DNA of 9,606 nt from Bacteroidota bacterium (GCA_947463975.1 CANHUW010000053.1:1-9606); one strand, 5' to 3'. Positions 1-5,652 are shown, counted from the first letter of the stretch. The notes: a model not told the origin generated them from the letters alone. Program-made: numbers and translations.

Positions 1-290
1 CTGCCTGTTCCATCGCTAAAGTTAGCTACCAACCTAGCTCCTGCACCTTGCCCAATGGTACGCAAATTACTTACAGTTCCTTTTAACTGAATATATTGCA
101 TGGTATCGTCAAGCTGACTGATTTGATAGGTTTTACTCCTATCAATATGCCTATAGGGAAAATAGTACAGCAAATCGTTAAAGGAAAATATATTATATTC
201 CTTTTGCAAAAGTTCGGCCTTTGCTGCACCTACTCCTTTTAAATATTCTATTTTAGTTTGTAAAAACGAATTGCCTTGCATGTAGTTCAT
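1..290 (-). CDS. recG: ATP-dependent DNA helicase RecG, N-terminal part (cut by window edge)
   Basis: Translating the minus strand from the ATG at 288-290 gives 96 residues that run off the left edge without a stop. The stretch IEYLKGVGAAKAELL followed by FNDLLYYFPYRHIDR is the typical start of RecG: a helix-hairpin-helix-like 'LKGVG..KAELL' segment, then the 'DLL.YFP.RYIDR' signature before the OB-fold wedge domain. RecG is a superfamily 2 helicase that remodels stalled forks and branched DNA. Only the N-terminus and the beginning of the wedge domain are visible; the helicase motifs lie outside. A second in-frame ATG three codons downstream (279-281) could be the true start. The gene points away from everything else in the window and is probably the conserved chromosomal flank of the accessory region. 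The assignment rests on motif recognition and is firm for a fragment this short. Confidence 0.88.
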   Translation of the reverse strand, partial: MNYMQGNSFLQTKIEYLKGVGAAKAELLQKEYNIFSFNDLLYYFPYRHIDRSKTYQISQLDDTMQYIQLKGTVSNLRTIGQGAGARLVANFSDGTG

Positions 291-325
291 TGCAATGATA
301 AGTGATTTTTTTTATTTCCGATATT

Positions 326-367
326 CGTTGTTCGTTGATCGTTGTTCGTTGGTCGTTGGTCGGTGTT
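326..367. repeat. Six tandem heptamers, consensus CGTTGNT
   Basis: Six consecutive 7-nt units can be read from 326 in the same phase. They include CGTTGTT, CGTTGAT, CGTTGGT (twice) and a decayed CGGTGTT. The G/T-rich strand bias continues to about 400. It lies in the long gene-free stretch 291-1304. No reading frame of plausible composition covers it. Confidence 0.8.
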
Positions 368-402
368 TGAAGTTTGTTGGATGTTTGTTGTGGGTTTATT
401 TG

Positions 403-458
403 TTTAACTGGTTAACTGGTTAGTTGGTTAGTTGGTTAACTGATTAATTGTTTAATTG
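403..458. repeat. Seven tandem octamers, consensus GTTARYTG
   Basis: Seven consecutive 8-nt units in one phase: variants of GTTAACTG (four, one with a T for the first base), GTTAGTTG (two, adjacent) and ATTAATTG/TTTAATTG at the right end. GTTAAC is itself palindromic, so the array is partly self-complementary. It differs in period from the heptamer array 36 bp to its left. Non-coding. Confidence 0.75.
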
Positions 459-528
459 TTGGATGGTTTTATTGTTGAATTGCTCGTTGTTAGATGTTGA
501 TTGTTGCGAGTTACGAGTTGGTTTTTTC

Positions 529-560
529 GTTGTTCGTCATTGCGAGGCACGAAGCAATCT
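529..560 (-). repeat. Partial, inverted copy of the dispersed CGTCATTGCGA element
   Basis: TTGTTCGTCATTGCGA at 530-545 is the exact reverse complement of the 3' end of the 91-bp repeat plus its flank at the right end of the window (for example 9561-9576). Five bases later GAAGCAATCT (551-560) again matches the reversed element, with the small internal arm shortened from eleven to five bases. The matching second half (TTGCTTC and the closing GCAATGACG) is absent, so this is a truncated copy in opposite orientation. CGTCATTGCGAGG...GAAGCAATC elements are common dispersed intergenic repeats in several bacterial phyla. Confidence 0.75.
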
Positions 561-629
561 CACTGAAATTATTCAATGTTTGTTGTTCGCTATTGCTCAA
601 TTCCTAATTCTCATTTCCCACTTGTTATT

Positions 630-657
630 GATTTTTGATTTTTGATTTTTGATTTTT
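630..657. repeat. Four exact tandem GATTTTT heptamers
   Basis: GATTTTT is repeated four times without a mismatch, followed by GC. The sequence to the left (about 595-629) shows imperfect 7-nt periodicity (CTCAATT, CCTAATT, CTCATTT), so the exact copies look like the recently expanded core of an older heptamer tract. Perfect copies are candidates for slippage and length variation between strains. Confidence 0.8.
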
Positions 658-682
658 GCTAATTACTTTTTCCGTTGGCTAA

Positions 683-700
683 TCCCGAAAGCTTTCGGGA
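683..700. other. Perfect 18-bp palindrome
   Basis: TCCCGAAAGCTTTCGGGA is identical to its reverse complement over all 18 bases. It sits between two heptamer tracts in the gene-free stretch. With no spacer it would form a poor RNA hairpin, so a dimeric protein-binding site or part of a dispersed repeat is more natural than a terminator. Function unknown. Confidence 0.6.
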
Positions 701-719
701 GAACGGCAATTGATCTTTT

Positions 720-768
720 GCCAATTATACATTGCATATTGCTAATTGCCTATTGTCCATTGCTTATT
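720..768. repeat. Seven tandem heptamers, consensus GCNNATT
   Basis: Seven consecutive 7-nt units keep phase from 720 to 768, among them GCCAATT, GCATATT, GCTAATT, GCCTATT and GCTTATT. The ATT end is kept in all while the middle bases vary. This is the third heptamer family within 450 bp and has a different sequence from the other two. A short hairpin ATGCC-GGA-GGCAT follows at 779-791. No gene covers it. Confidence 0.75.
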
Positions 769-832
769 CCCGCCCAGTCATGCCGGAGGCATTTCCTTTG
801 TAAGGTAACATACATTGAATTTGCAAGTTAGT

Positions 833-900
833 TTAAGTGGTATTGCTTGTTGGTGTCGCTTCGCTAAAACACCAACAAGGGCATCAAAATTTACACTTAA
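833..900. repeat. Nested inverted repeat, REP-like element
   Basis: An outer 7-bp arm pair TTAAGTG (833-839) and CACTTAA (894-900) encloses an inner perfect 11-bp stem, CTTGTTGGTGT (846-856) with ACACCAACAAG (869-879), around a 12-base loop rich in CGCTTCGCT. No T-run follows, so it is not a simple terminator. The layout of a GC-richer hairpin in AT-rich intergenic DNA resembles a repetitive extragenic palindrome, but only one copy is present here, so its repetitive nature is inferred. Confidence 0.55.
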
Positions 901-908
901 GATAAAAA

Positions 909-1138
909 AATACGATTTCCGATTAAAACAATGAGGTTTTAAGGTAAAAAAATGGACTTTTAAACTCAAACAATAGGGTTTTAAGGTAAAACAATGAGGT
1001 TTTGAGGCGAAACAATGTCATGTTAAAGTGAAACAATGACATGTTAAGTTAAAGCAATGCGCTTTTAGTTTTAAAAAATACGGTTTTAAAATAGAAAAAT
1101 GGAGTTTTAGGGTTAAACAATGTATTTTAAAACTAAAC
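909..1138. repeat. Degenerate tandem array with 21-nt period, about eleven units
   Basis: Ten consecutive units of exactly 21 nt run from 909 to 1118, followed by one of 20 nt (1119-1138) and a strongly decayed one to about 1159. Each unit begins AATR, has a central T-run (usually GGTTTTA) at about positions 6-12 and ends with A-rich sequence, typically AAAC. The best pair (930-950 and 972-992) differs at only a few positions; others share mainly the AAT start, T-run and A-rich end. On the minus strand the period equals seven codons and part of it reads as heptapeptides like HCFTLKP, but a TGA interrupts this frame within the array, so I do not call a gene. Confidence 0.8.
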
Positions 1139-1174
1139 AATAGACTTTTTGGCATAATAAAAAGAGGGACTGTT

Positions 1175-1202
1175 ATTTAAATTAGTATACTACATTTTAA
1201 AT
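1175..1202. promoter_or_regulatory. AT-rich dyad, possible operator upstream of the 1305 gene
   Basis: ATTTAAA (1175-1181) and TTTAAAT (1196-1202) form inverted arms around the perfect 10-bp palindrome TAGTATACTA (1183-1192), whose centre is one base off that of the arms. It lies about 100 bp upstream of the next start codon. In such AT-rich DNA a dyad of this quality can arise by chance, so this is only a candidate binding site. Confidence 0.25.
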
Positions 1203-1257
1203 TAATAAAACCACCATAAAAATTAACTGCTTTTTATTGCTAAAATTAAAAAACAAG

Positions 1258-1275
1258 TTGGCATAATGATTGATA
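1258..1275 (+). promoter_or_regulatory. Possible sigma-54-like promoter (-24/-12) before the 1305 gene
   Basis: TTGGCATAATGATTGAT contains TGGCA followed, at sigma-54 spacing, by TTG-A-T. Against the consensus TGGCAC-R-N4-TTGC-W it differs at C6 (T here) and at the important C of the -12 GC pair (A here). Transcription would start near 1285, about 20 bases before the ATG. No good match to the Bacteroidota primary-sigma pattern TAnnTTTG is visible upstream of this gene. TTGGCATAAT also occurs at 1149-1158 without a -12 element, which tempers the call. Confidence 0.25.
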
Positions 1276-1304
1276 ACTGATTAAGTTCATAAAATAAATT
1301 TAAC

Positions 1305-2198
1305 ATGAACAAACAACAAATTGCAAAAATGAACATGTACTTATCTGTACAACAAACACTTGCTCTAAATAAAAGTGTTTATGAAAACTTTAGCCGCTTA
1401 AATGCCGAAGTTTTGAAGTTTAATGGATTAGTAACTAGAATTAATGAGCTACACACCAACTTGAGTAGCGGCACAAATGGCATAACTAGTGGAAATGCAC
1501 AGTTAGAACAAAGCATGGTAGATGCCTTGGTAAAACTGGCAAGGGTAGCTTTGGTATGGGCTAAGGATACAAAAAATTTGGCTTTAATTACATTATTTGA
1601 TATTACCAAAACAGATTTAACGCGCTTAACCGATGCAGAGCGCTATGCCAAGGCTAATAATGTAATAGGCCAAATAGAAACAAATTATAAAGCCATGGGA
1701 GAATTAAATATACTGCCGGCAACAATAAACCAAGCTAGGCAATTGGTAAACGATTACCAAGCTAGCTTAGGCACTACCCAAAGCGCATTAAAAAATAACA
1801 AAGGCTTAAATGCTGAAACTAAAACACTATTTAACGAGGCTGATGCTAGCCTAATAATAATTAGTGATTTAACTGTAAATGCTACTGATGAACCGGCTTT
1901 TGCCAATGCATTTATGGCTACTAGGGTAATTAACGATGCAGCAGTGCGCAAAACGGGTGTAACCATAGCAGTTACCAATAAAGAAACCAACGAACCTATT
2001 ACTACTGCATGGGCTTATGTAGAAGGTAGCGATAAAAAAGACGATGCAGACCAAGAAGGCTTATGCGAGCTTTACAAAATGCGCCCGGGTACTTATACCA
2101 TTAGGATAGAAGCAGAGGGTTACCAAACGGAAAAATTAACTGCCACCATAGAACAAGGCAAAATAACGGAACTAGAAACCAATTTAAATAAAGTGTAA
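1305..2198 (+). CDS. Hypothetical helical protein with C-terminal carboxypeptidase-regulatory-like domain
   Basis: 297 residues with two visible parts. Residues 1 to about 205 are predicted helical, rich in Ala, Leu, Asn and Thr, with no hydrophobic segment long enough to span a membrane. Residues about 216-297 look like a small beta-sandwich of the carboxypeptidase-regulatory-like/PEGA kind: a first strand GVTIAVTN, 'NEPITTAWAYVEG', then the characteristic 'MRPGTYTIRIEAEGYQTEK' and a final 'TATIEQGKITELETNLN'. Such domains are usually on exported Bacteroidota proteins, yet no N-terminal signal peptide or lipobox is seen here (MNKQQIAKMNMYL). The start at 1305 is preceded by an A/T-rich leader; an alternative ATG is at codon 9. 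It stands alone between the repeat-rich stretch and a strong terminator. Composition matches the flanking host-like genes rather than the AT-rich block downstream. Its function is not known to me. Confidence 0.8.
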   Translation: MNKQQIAKMNMYLSVQQTLALNKSVYENFSRLNAEVLKFNGLVTRINELHTNLSSGTNGITSGNAQLEQSMVDALVKLARVALVWAKDTKNLALITLFDITKTDLTRLTDAERYAKANNVIGQIETNYKAMGELNILPATINQARQLVNDYQASLGTTQSALKNNKGLNAETKTLFNEADASLIIISDLTVNATDEPAFANAFMATRVINDAAVRKTGVTIAVTNKETNEPITTAWAYVEGSDKKDDADQEGLCELYKMRPGTYTIRIEAEGYQTEKLTATIEQGKITELETNLNKV

Positions 2199-2210
2199 TT
2201 AAACACTAAA

Positions 2211-2247
2211 AATCCTCTTCAACGGAGTGTTGGAGGGGATTTTTTTT
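2211..2247 (+). terminator. Rho-independent terminator after the 1305 gene
   Basis: AATCCTCTTCAAC (2211-2223) pairs with GTTGGAGGGGATT (2229-2241) across a five-base loop GGAGT. It is a 13-bp stem with two G-U wobbles, and T continues to 2247. Outer arms AACACTAA (2202-2209) and TTAGTGTT (2256-2263) extend the inverted symmetry beyond the T-run. It starts 12 bases after the stop codon and separates this gene from the AT-rich block. Confidence 0.9.
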
Positions 2248-2345
2248 GGTTTAGGTTAGTGTTAAAATCAAGTCTATCAAAACACTGAGTAAATTATGCT
2301 GGTAACAAATCAAATTAACTTATTTTAAATTTATATATAAAAAAC

Positions 2346-3836
2346 ATGATTGAAAAATTCGGACTAAAAAGAAATCCATTCTCAAAATATAGTGCTGAGG
2401 AGGAAATTGAACAAATAGAGAAGCTGTTCTTTAAACCAAATTATTATGACACCTTAATTGATGATCTAAAAAATGGTTCAAGTCGGTTTATATTAGGACA
2501 AAGAGGTCATGGTAAATCGACTTTAATTCATTATTTGAAAAATGACTTAGAAAAAAATCAAATATTCACAATTATAATAGACAAATTTGATGGTATTCCA
2601 ACTGTTAATAATGATAGAGAACTAATTGAATTAGTTGTAAAAAATATAATTAAGAAGCTCAGTATTTTTCTTTCTAAAAATTCAATAGATTTTAATAAAC
2701 TTTCAAAAATTGAGAAAGATAAATTAATCATTTATATAAATTTATTTTTTGAGACAATAAGTAAAAAAGAATTTGAAGAAATTTACAATAAAGTTGATAG
2801 AGTAAAGAATAAGAATTTTTTGATAAGAATTTACAATAAGATTTTTTTATCAAAAGTAAATAGTATTACAAATACAGCAATTAATATTTCTAGTCAAATT
2901 ATATCCCAATCACTAGGATATTCCGTTAATTCTCAAATTCCTTATTTTGAATATTTTAAAGAGCTTAAAGAAATACAAATTGATAAAGTAAACATCAAAG
3001 AAACTGATTTATATACATATGATAAGCTAAAATCCATACTTTGTGATCTAGTTCAAATTGTTAAAAAATTAGAATTTCAATCAACAGTCATACTTTTTGA
3101 CAAAATTGATGAATTCAAAATTTTAGGACAAGACTTAAATAAAATTGTAGATTTTGCAAAAGAAATACTCACAGATACAGAATTATTATTACAAGAAGAT
3201 GTTTCGATTGCTTTTAGTTTGTGGACTGAAGTTCGTTATCTTTTAAATGCAAAAGGTGTAAGGTTTGATAAATTCAAGGAAATAGATGTTTCCTGGAATA
3301 GAGAAAATTTAGAGAAAATTATAAATAAAAGACTTCAATTTTATTCCGACAATGCCGAATTTAACATTTCAAAACTAATCGTTAGTACTGAAAATAAGAA
3401 GGAAATCATTGACCTAGCAAATAAATCCCCAAGAGATTTAATTAGGCTTTTATCCTCTATTTATGATGTTCAAGTTACAAATAATCCAGTAGCTTCTATT
3501 TTTGAAAGTAATAGTATTTCAAAGGGATGTATACTTTTTGCTCAAAATTATGATTATATTTCAAGTCATCCATCAAAAACAGGTGCTGGTAATGAAGTTA
3601 TGCCTTTTATTAGAAAAATATTGCTAATAAAAAAGCATGAATTTGATTTGTTAGATATAAACAAGGCATTAAATCAAAAAACCAAAAATTCTGAAATTTA
3701 TATATCTAAAATGCTTAAATTAGGACTTATTGTTGAAAGTGAGGTAGGGAAGACTTCAGATATAAGACTATATAAAGTTGTTGACCCTAAATTGAAATTT
3801 CTTATTAGTAGAAACATCAGTAACCTAGAAAATTGA
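2346..3836 (+). CDS. P-loop AAA+/Orc-like ATPase with C-terminal winged helix
   Basis: 496 residues. The N-terminus has an 'FGLKRNPF' motif (residues 5-12), often seen at the start of stand-alone bacterial AAA-type ATPases. Walker A is GQRGHGKST (51-59). Walker B is ILFDKIDE, with the acidic residues D252, D255 and E256. A sensor-1-like strand IAFSLWTE lies around W293. KSPRDLIRLL (360-369) resembles the sensor-2 arginine region of Orc/Cdc6-type ATPases. Residues about 420-490 look like a winged helix (KILLIKKHEFDLLDINKAL, then KMLKLGLIVESE and a beta wing), suggesting DNA or protein binding. The segment about 100-240 is a long Lys/Ile/Asn-rich helical insert. It resembles the proteins annotated as 'P-loop ATPase, Sll1717 family', a tentative match. 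Codon use is extremely A/T-rich compared with the genes on either side, indicating transfer. It leads the three-gene block and probably powers or regulates the downstream proteins. Confidence 0.8.
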   Translation: MIEKFGLKRNPFSKYSAEEEIEQIEKLFFKPNYYDTLIDDLKNGSSRFILGQRGHGKSTLIHYLKNDLEKNQIFTIIIDKFDGIPTVNNDRELIELVVKNIIKKLSIFLSKNSIDFNKLSKIEKDKLIIYINLFFETISKKEFEEIYNKVDRVKNKNFLIRIYNKIFLSKVNSITNTAINISSQIISQSLGYSVNSQIPYFEYFKELKEIQIDKVNIKETDLYTYDKLKSILCDLVQIVKKLEFQSTVILFDKIDEFKILGQDLNKIVDFAKEILTDTELLLQEDVSIAFSLWTEVRYLLNAKGVRFDKFKEIDVSWNRENLEKIINKRLQFYSDNAEFNISKLIVSTENKKEIIDLANKSPRDLIRLLSSIYDVQVTNNPVASIFESNSISKGCILFAQNYDYISSHPSKTGAGNEVMPFIRKILLIKKHEFDLLDINKALNQKTKNSEIYISKMLKLGLIVESEVGKTSDIRLYKVVDPKLKFLISRNISNLEN

Positions 3837-3854
3837 TTTAATTTATTATCTAAT

Positions 3855-3873
3855 CTTATTCCAAATGAATAAG
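3855..3873 (+). other. Short perfect hairpin between the ATPase and the next gene
   Basis: CTTATTC (3855-3861) and GAATAAG (3867-3873) form a 7-bp stem with loop CAAAT, 18 bases after the ATPase stop. No T-run follows, so it is unlikely to stop transcription fully. It may mark a processing site or be chance in this AT-rich 117-bp gap, in which I see no clear promoter. Confidence 0.3.
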
Positions 3874-3953
3874 TAAAAACTAACTATAAGCAAGAAGTTA
3901 ATTATTTTAAATAATAAAAAATAAACAAAATAATAAAAAAGCATATTAAAGAA

Positions 3954-4805
3954 ATGGAAAACAAAATTATTAATTTTCACATGTATAGGTATCACTTGTT
4001 ACCTATAGACAAAACTATAAAACAATTGGAAGTTTTTCCAAAGGAAGAGTATACATATGAGCAACTTAAAGAAAATAAAAATAAGTTTTTTGCTGAAATC
4101 CTAAATAATTTAATTGAGAATAAAGAAAATATTCATCCGCTAAAACTTGAACACTCTGAAGGAAATTTCTATTTGTTTAAAATCGCTCAAATAAAAAATA
4201 CAACTATTACGCAAAATTTCAAAAATAAAAATGTACCAAATGAACCATATTGTTATGTTATTTTTAACAATGATGATAGTGTTCAAAAAATTGCAATTAG
4301 TGATAATAGTGAAGCATTTAGTAAGCCTGATACAGTCAAAAATATCCTTAAAAAAGTTTTTAGAAGGGATTTAGAAAAATATGGATTAAATATTGAAATT
4401 GAACAAATGTTCAACTCTATTGATTTTTGGGATTATGTAAAAAAATATGATGACCAAATAACATTTATTAACTTTAAATTCATAAAACCAAATCTAGCAA
4501 ATATATCTAAAAGCCTACCCGAAGACTTTAAAGATTTCGCTGATAATGTAAATAGTCATGAAAGTCATATAGCCATTAAAGCACCTGAAAAAGGCACATT
4601 AGAAAATATAACACAAGAAAATTTATCAGTTAACGGTCTTGTCGAGTACTCTGCTAATGGTGCGGGAAGTATAAAATTGAAAGTAAAAAATATACGCAAA
4701 CAACTTGACACAAAAGAAAAACCGCTGACGTTGGAAATTAGAGAATTGGATATCGAAGGGACAGCAGAACAAGTAATAAAACTTTATAAAACTATTGTTG
4801 AGTAA
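3954..4805 (+). CDS. Hypothetical protein, 283 aa, partner of the downstream membrane protein
   Basis: I do not recognise the family. The 283-residue protein is soluble, with no signal peptide or membrane segment. Residues 1-80 alternate strands and a charged helix. Residues about 95-110 (YCYVIFNNDDSVQKIAIS) look like paired strands. Residues about 120-160 are helical, leading to 'FWDYVKKYDDQITFINFKFIKPN' (about 158-180), which reads as helix, strand and a Pro-Asn turn. The C-terminal 60 residues (GLVEYSANGAGSIKLK ... TLEIRELDIEGTAEQVIKLY) suggest a small beta domain ending in a helix. No nuclease, protease or nucleotide-binding motif is evident. The overlap TAATG with the following gene implies translational coupling, so the two products probably work together. 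A longer product starting upstream is unlikely because the leader is almost entirely A and T. Composition matches the ATPase gene, supporting a common origin. Confidence 0.7.
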   Translation: MENKIINFHMYRYHLLPIDKTIKQLEVFPKEEYTYEQLKENKNKFFAEILNNLIENKENIHPLKLEHSEGNFYLFKIAQIKNTTITQNFKNKNVPNEPYCYVIFNNDDSVQKIAISDNSEAFSKPDTVKNILKKVFRRDLEKYGLNIEIEQMFNSIDFWDYVKKYDDQITFINFKFIKPNLANISKSLPEDFKDFADNVNSHESHIAIKAPEKGTLENITQENLSVNGLVEYSANGAGSIKLKVKNIRKQLDTKEKPLTLEIRELDIEGTAEQVIKLYKTIVE

Positions 4806-5269
4806 TGAAAGAGCATTTAAAGAATATATCATTCATTTTGGTTGTTTCAAGTAGTGTTGTGTTTTTTTGCAATTACTTAGAAACACAATTTTTGTTTTTG
4901 TACTTATCTAACAATTTAATTAGTCTTCTTCTTACATTATTAGCTATCAATACTGCAACATTAGGACTAATTGCTTCTAAAATGCAAGATATTGTAGTTA
5001 GTAAACCAGATTTTAATTTTACTAGAACAATAAATGAAATGAAAATATCTTTACTTGAGCAAATAATTTTGATTTGTATAAGCATTTTAACACTTATATT
5101 ACAAAGTAGTAAAATAATTATTTATAATAATAAAGATTTGGTTTCAAATATTATTTTGGTTGGTGTACTAGTTTATTCCATAAATATTTTATGGGATACT
5201 GGCAAGGGTGTTTTCGTTGTAATTGAAGAGTTGCAGAAACTAAGAAATAATGATGATAATAACAAATAG
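4805..5269 (+). CDS. Small integral membrane protein with four predicted helices
   Basis: 154 residues with hydrophobic segments at about 8-25, 37-57, 83-102 and 112-130. A charged loop lies at about 59-82 (SKMQDIVVSKPDFNFTRTINEMK), and a polar C-terminal tail of about 24 residues ends in DDNNK. TM2 ends in NTATLGLIASK, and EMKISLLEQIILI enters TM3; no known transporter or enzyme signature is visible. Its start codon overlaps the stop of the 283-aa gene by one base, so both are probably made in a fixed ratio. Small multi-helix membrane proteins encoded beside a cytosolic partner and an ATPase often serve as membrane-damaging effectors in abortive-infection systems. That role is inferred from context, not shown by motifs. 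It could equally be an anchor or ion channel of unknown purpose. Confidence 0.7.
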   Translation: MKEHLKNISFILVVSSSVVFFCNYLETQFLFLYLSNNLISLLLTLLAINTATLGLIASKMQDIVVSKPDFNFTRTINEMKISLLEQIILICISILTLILQSSKIIIYNNKDLVSNIILVGVLVYSINILWDTGKGVFVVIEELQKLRNNDDNNK

Positions 5270-5361
5270 AGTAATTTAGAAATAAATAATTTATAAAAGA
5301 ACTATTTCATAGTAAACTTTTTATTTATTTAATATATAATTTTAAAAAATATATAATAAAT

Positions 5362-5574
5362 ATGATAACATACATAGTTTACGCGGATTATGAAACAGGA
5401 GAAAGAATAGGCACACCATCATTTCAAATTGAAAAAATATTAGAAAATGGTATTAATGATATTACTTTAAAAATTGAAGTTGGATTGCATTTTGCAGGTG
5501 AAGACGATTTGAAAATTTACTTATCTAATATATTCAAAATTCGTATTTTTCAAATAAATATAGACTTATTATAG
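5362..5574 (+). CDS. Hypothetical small protein, 70 aa
   Basis: A 70-residue acidic protein starting MITYIVYADYETGERIG, containing alternating strand-like segments and 'GLHFAGEDDLKIYLSN', and ending in a hydrophobic IRIFQINIDLL. I do not recognise it. Nearby support is positional: it is in the same orientation as the three genes before it, 92 bp after the membrane-protein gene, and is followed within seven bases by tandem hairpins that would close the transcript. Its composition matches the AT-rich block. The abrupt hydrophobic end could mean a truncated remnant of a longer gene. No membrane segment of full length and no signal peptide are seen. Confidence 0.5.
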   Translation: MITYIVYADYETGERIGTPSFQIEKILENGINDITLKIEVGLHFAGEDDLKIYLSNIFKIRIFQINIDLL

Positions 5575-5580
5575 TATTTG

Positions 5581-5615
5581 TTTCAAAGGTCGGTAATATT
5601 TACCGACCTTTGAAA
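5581..5615 (+). other. Perfect 16-bp hairpin at the end of the AT-rich block
   Basis: TTTCAAAGGTCGGTAA (5581-5596) and its exact complement TTACCGACCTTTGAAA (5600-5615) flank a three-base loop TAT. It is the strongest secondary structure in the block and begins seven bases after the stop of the 70-aa gene. No T-run follows on either strand, so alone it is not a canonical terminator; it probably stabilises the 3' end or assists the terminator that starts two bases later. Confidence 0.75.
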
Positions 5616-5617
5616 TC

Positions 5618-5652
5618 CCAAAAGCTACTCAAAAGGTAGCTTTTGGTTTTTT
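5618..5652 (+). terminator. Rho-independent terminator of the AT-rich block
   Basis: CCAAAAGCTAC (5618-5628) pairs perfectly with GTAGCTTTTGG (5636-5646) around the loop TCAAAAG, followed by six T residues (5647-5652). It closes the transcript of the ATPase, 283-aa, membrane and 70-aa genes and isolates them from the hsd operon, which therefore needs its own promoter in 5653-5869. Confidence 0.9.

Noticed and set aside
448..831. Two short plus-strand open frames (65 and 60 codons) in the repeat-rich stretch
   Set aside because: They run through heptamer tracts, the partial repeat element and the 18-bp palindrome; the products are Cys/Leu/Ile-rich without domain-like pattern, so they are chance openings.
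778..1016. Minus-strand frame with heptapeptide-like repeats (HCFTLKP) over part of the 21-nt array
   Set aside because: The frame is interrupted by TGA inside the array, has no ATG start and continues into the nested inverted repeat; it is noted as a possible relic but not called as a gene.
909..1138. CRISPR or plasmid-type iteron reading of the 21-nt array
   Set aside because: There are no spacers, the units are degenerate, and no replication initiator gene is nearby.
2346..5574. Assigning the AT-rich block to a named system such as Kiwa
   Set aside because: A small four-helix membrane protein beside a cytosolic partner recalls Kiwa, but gene order, the added ATPase and the sequences as I can read them give no firm match.
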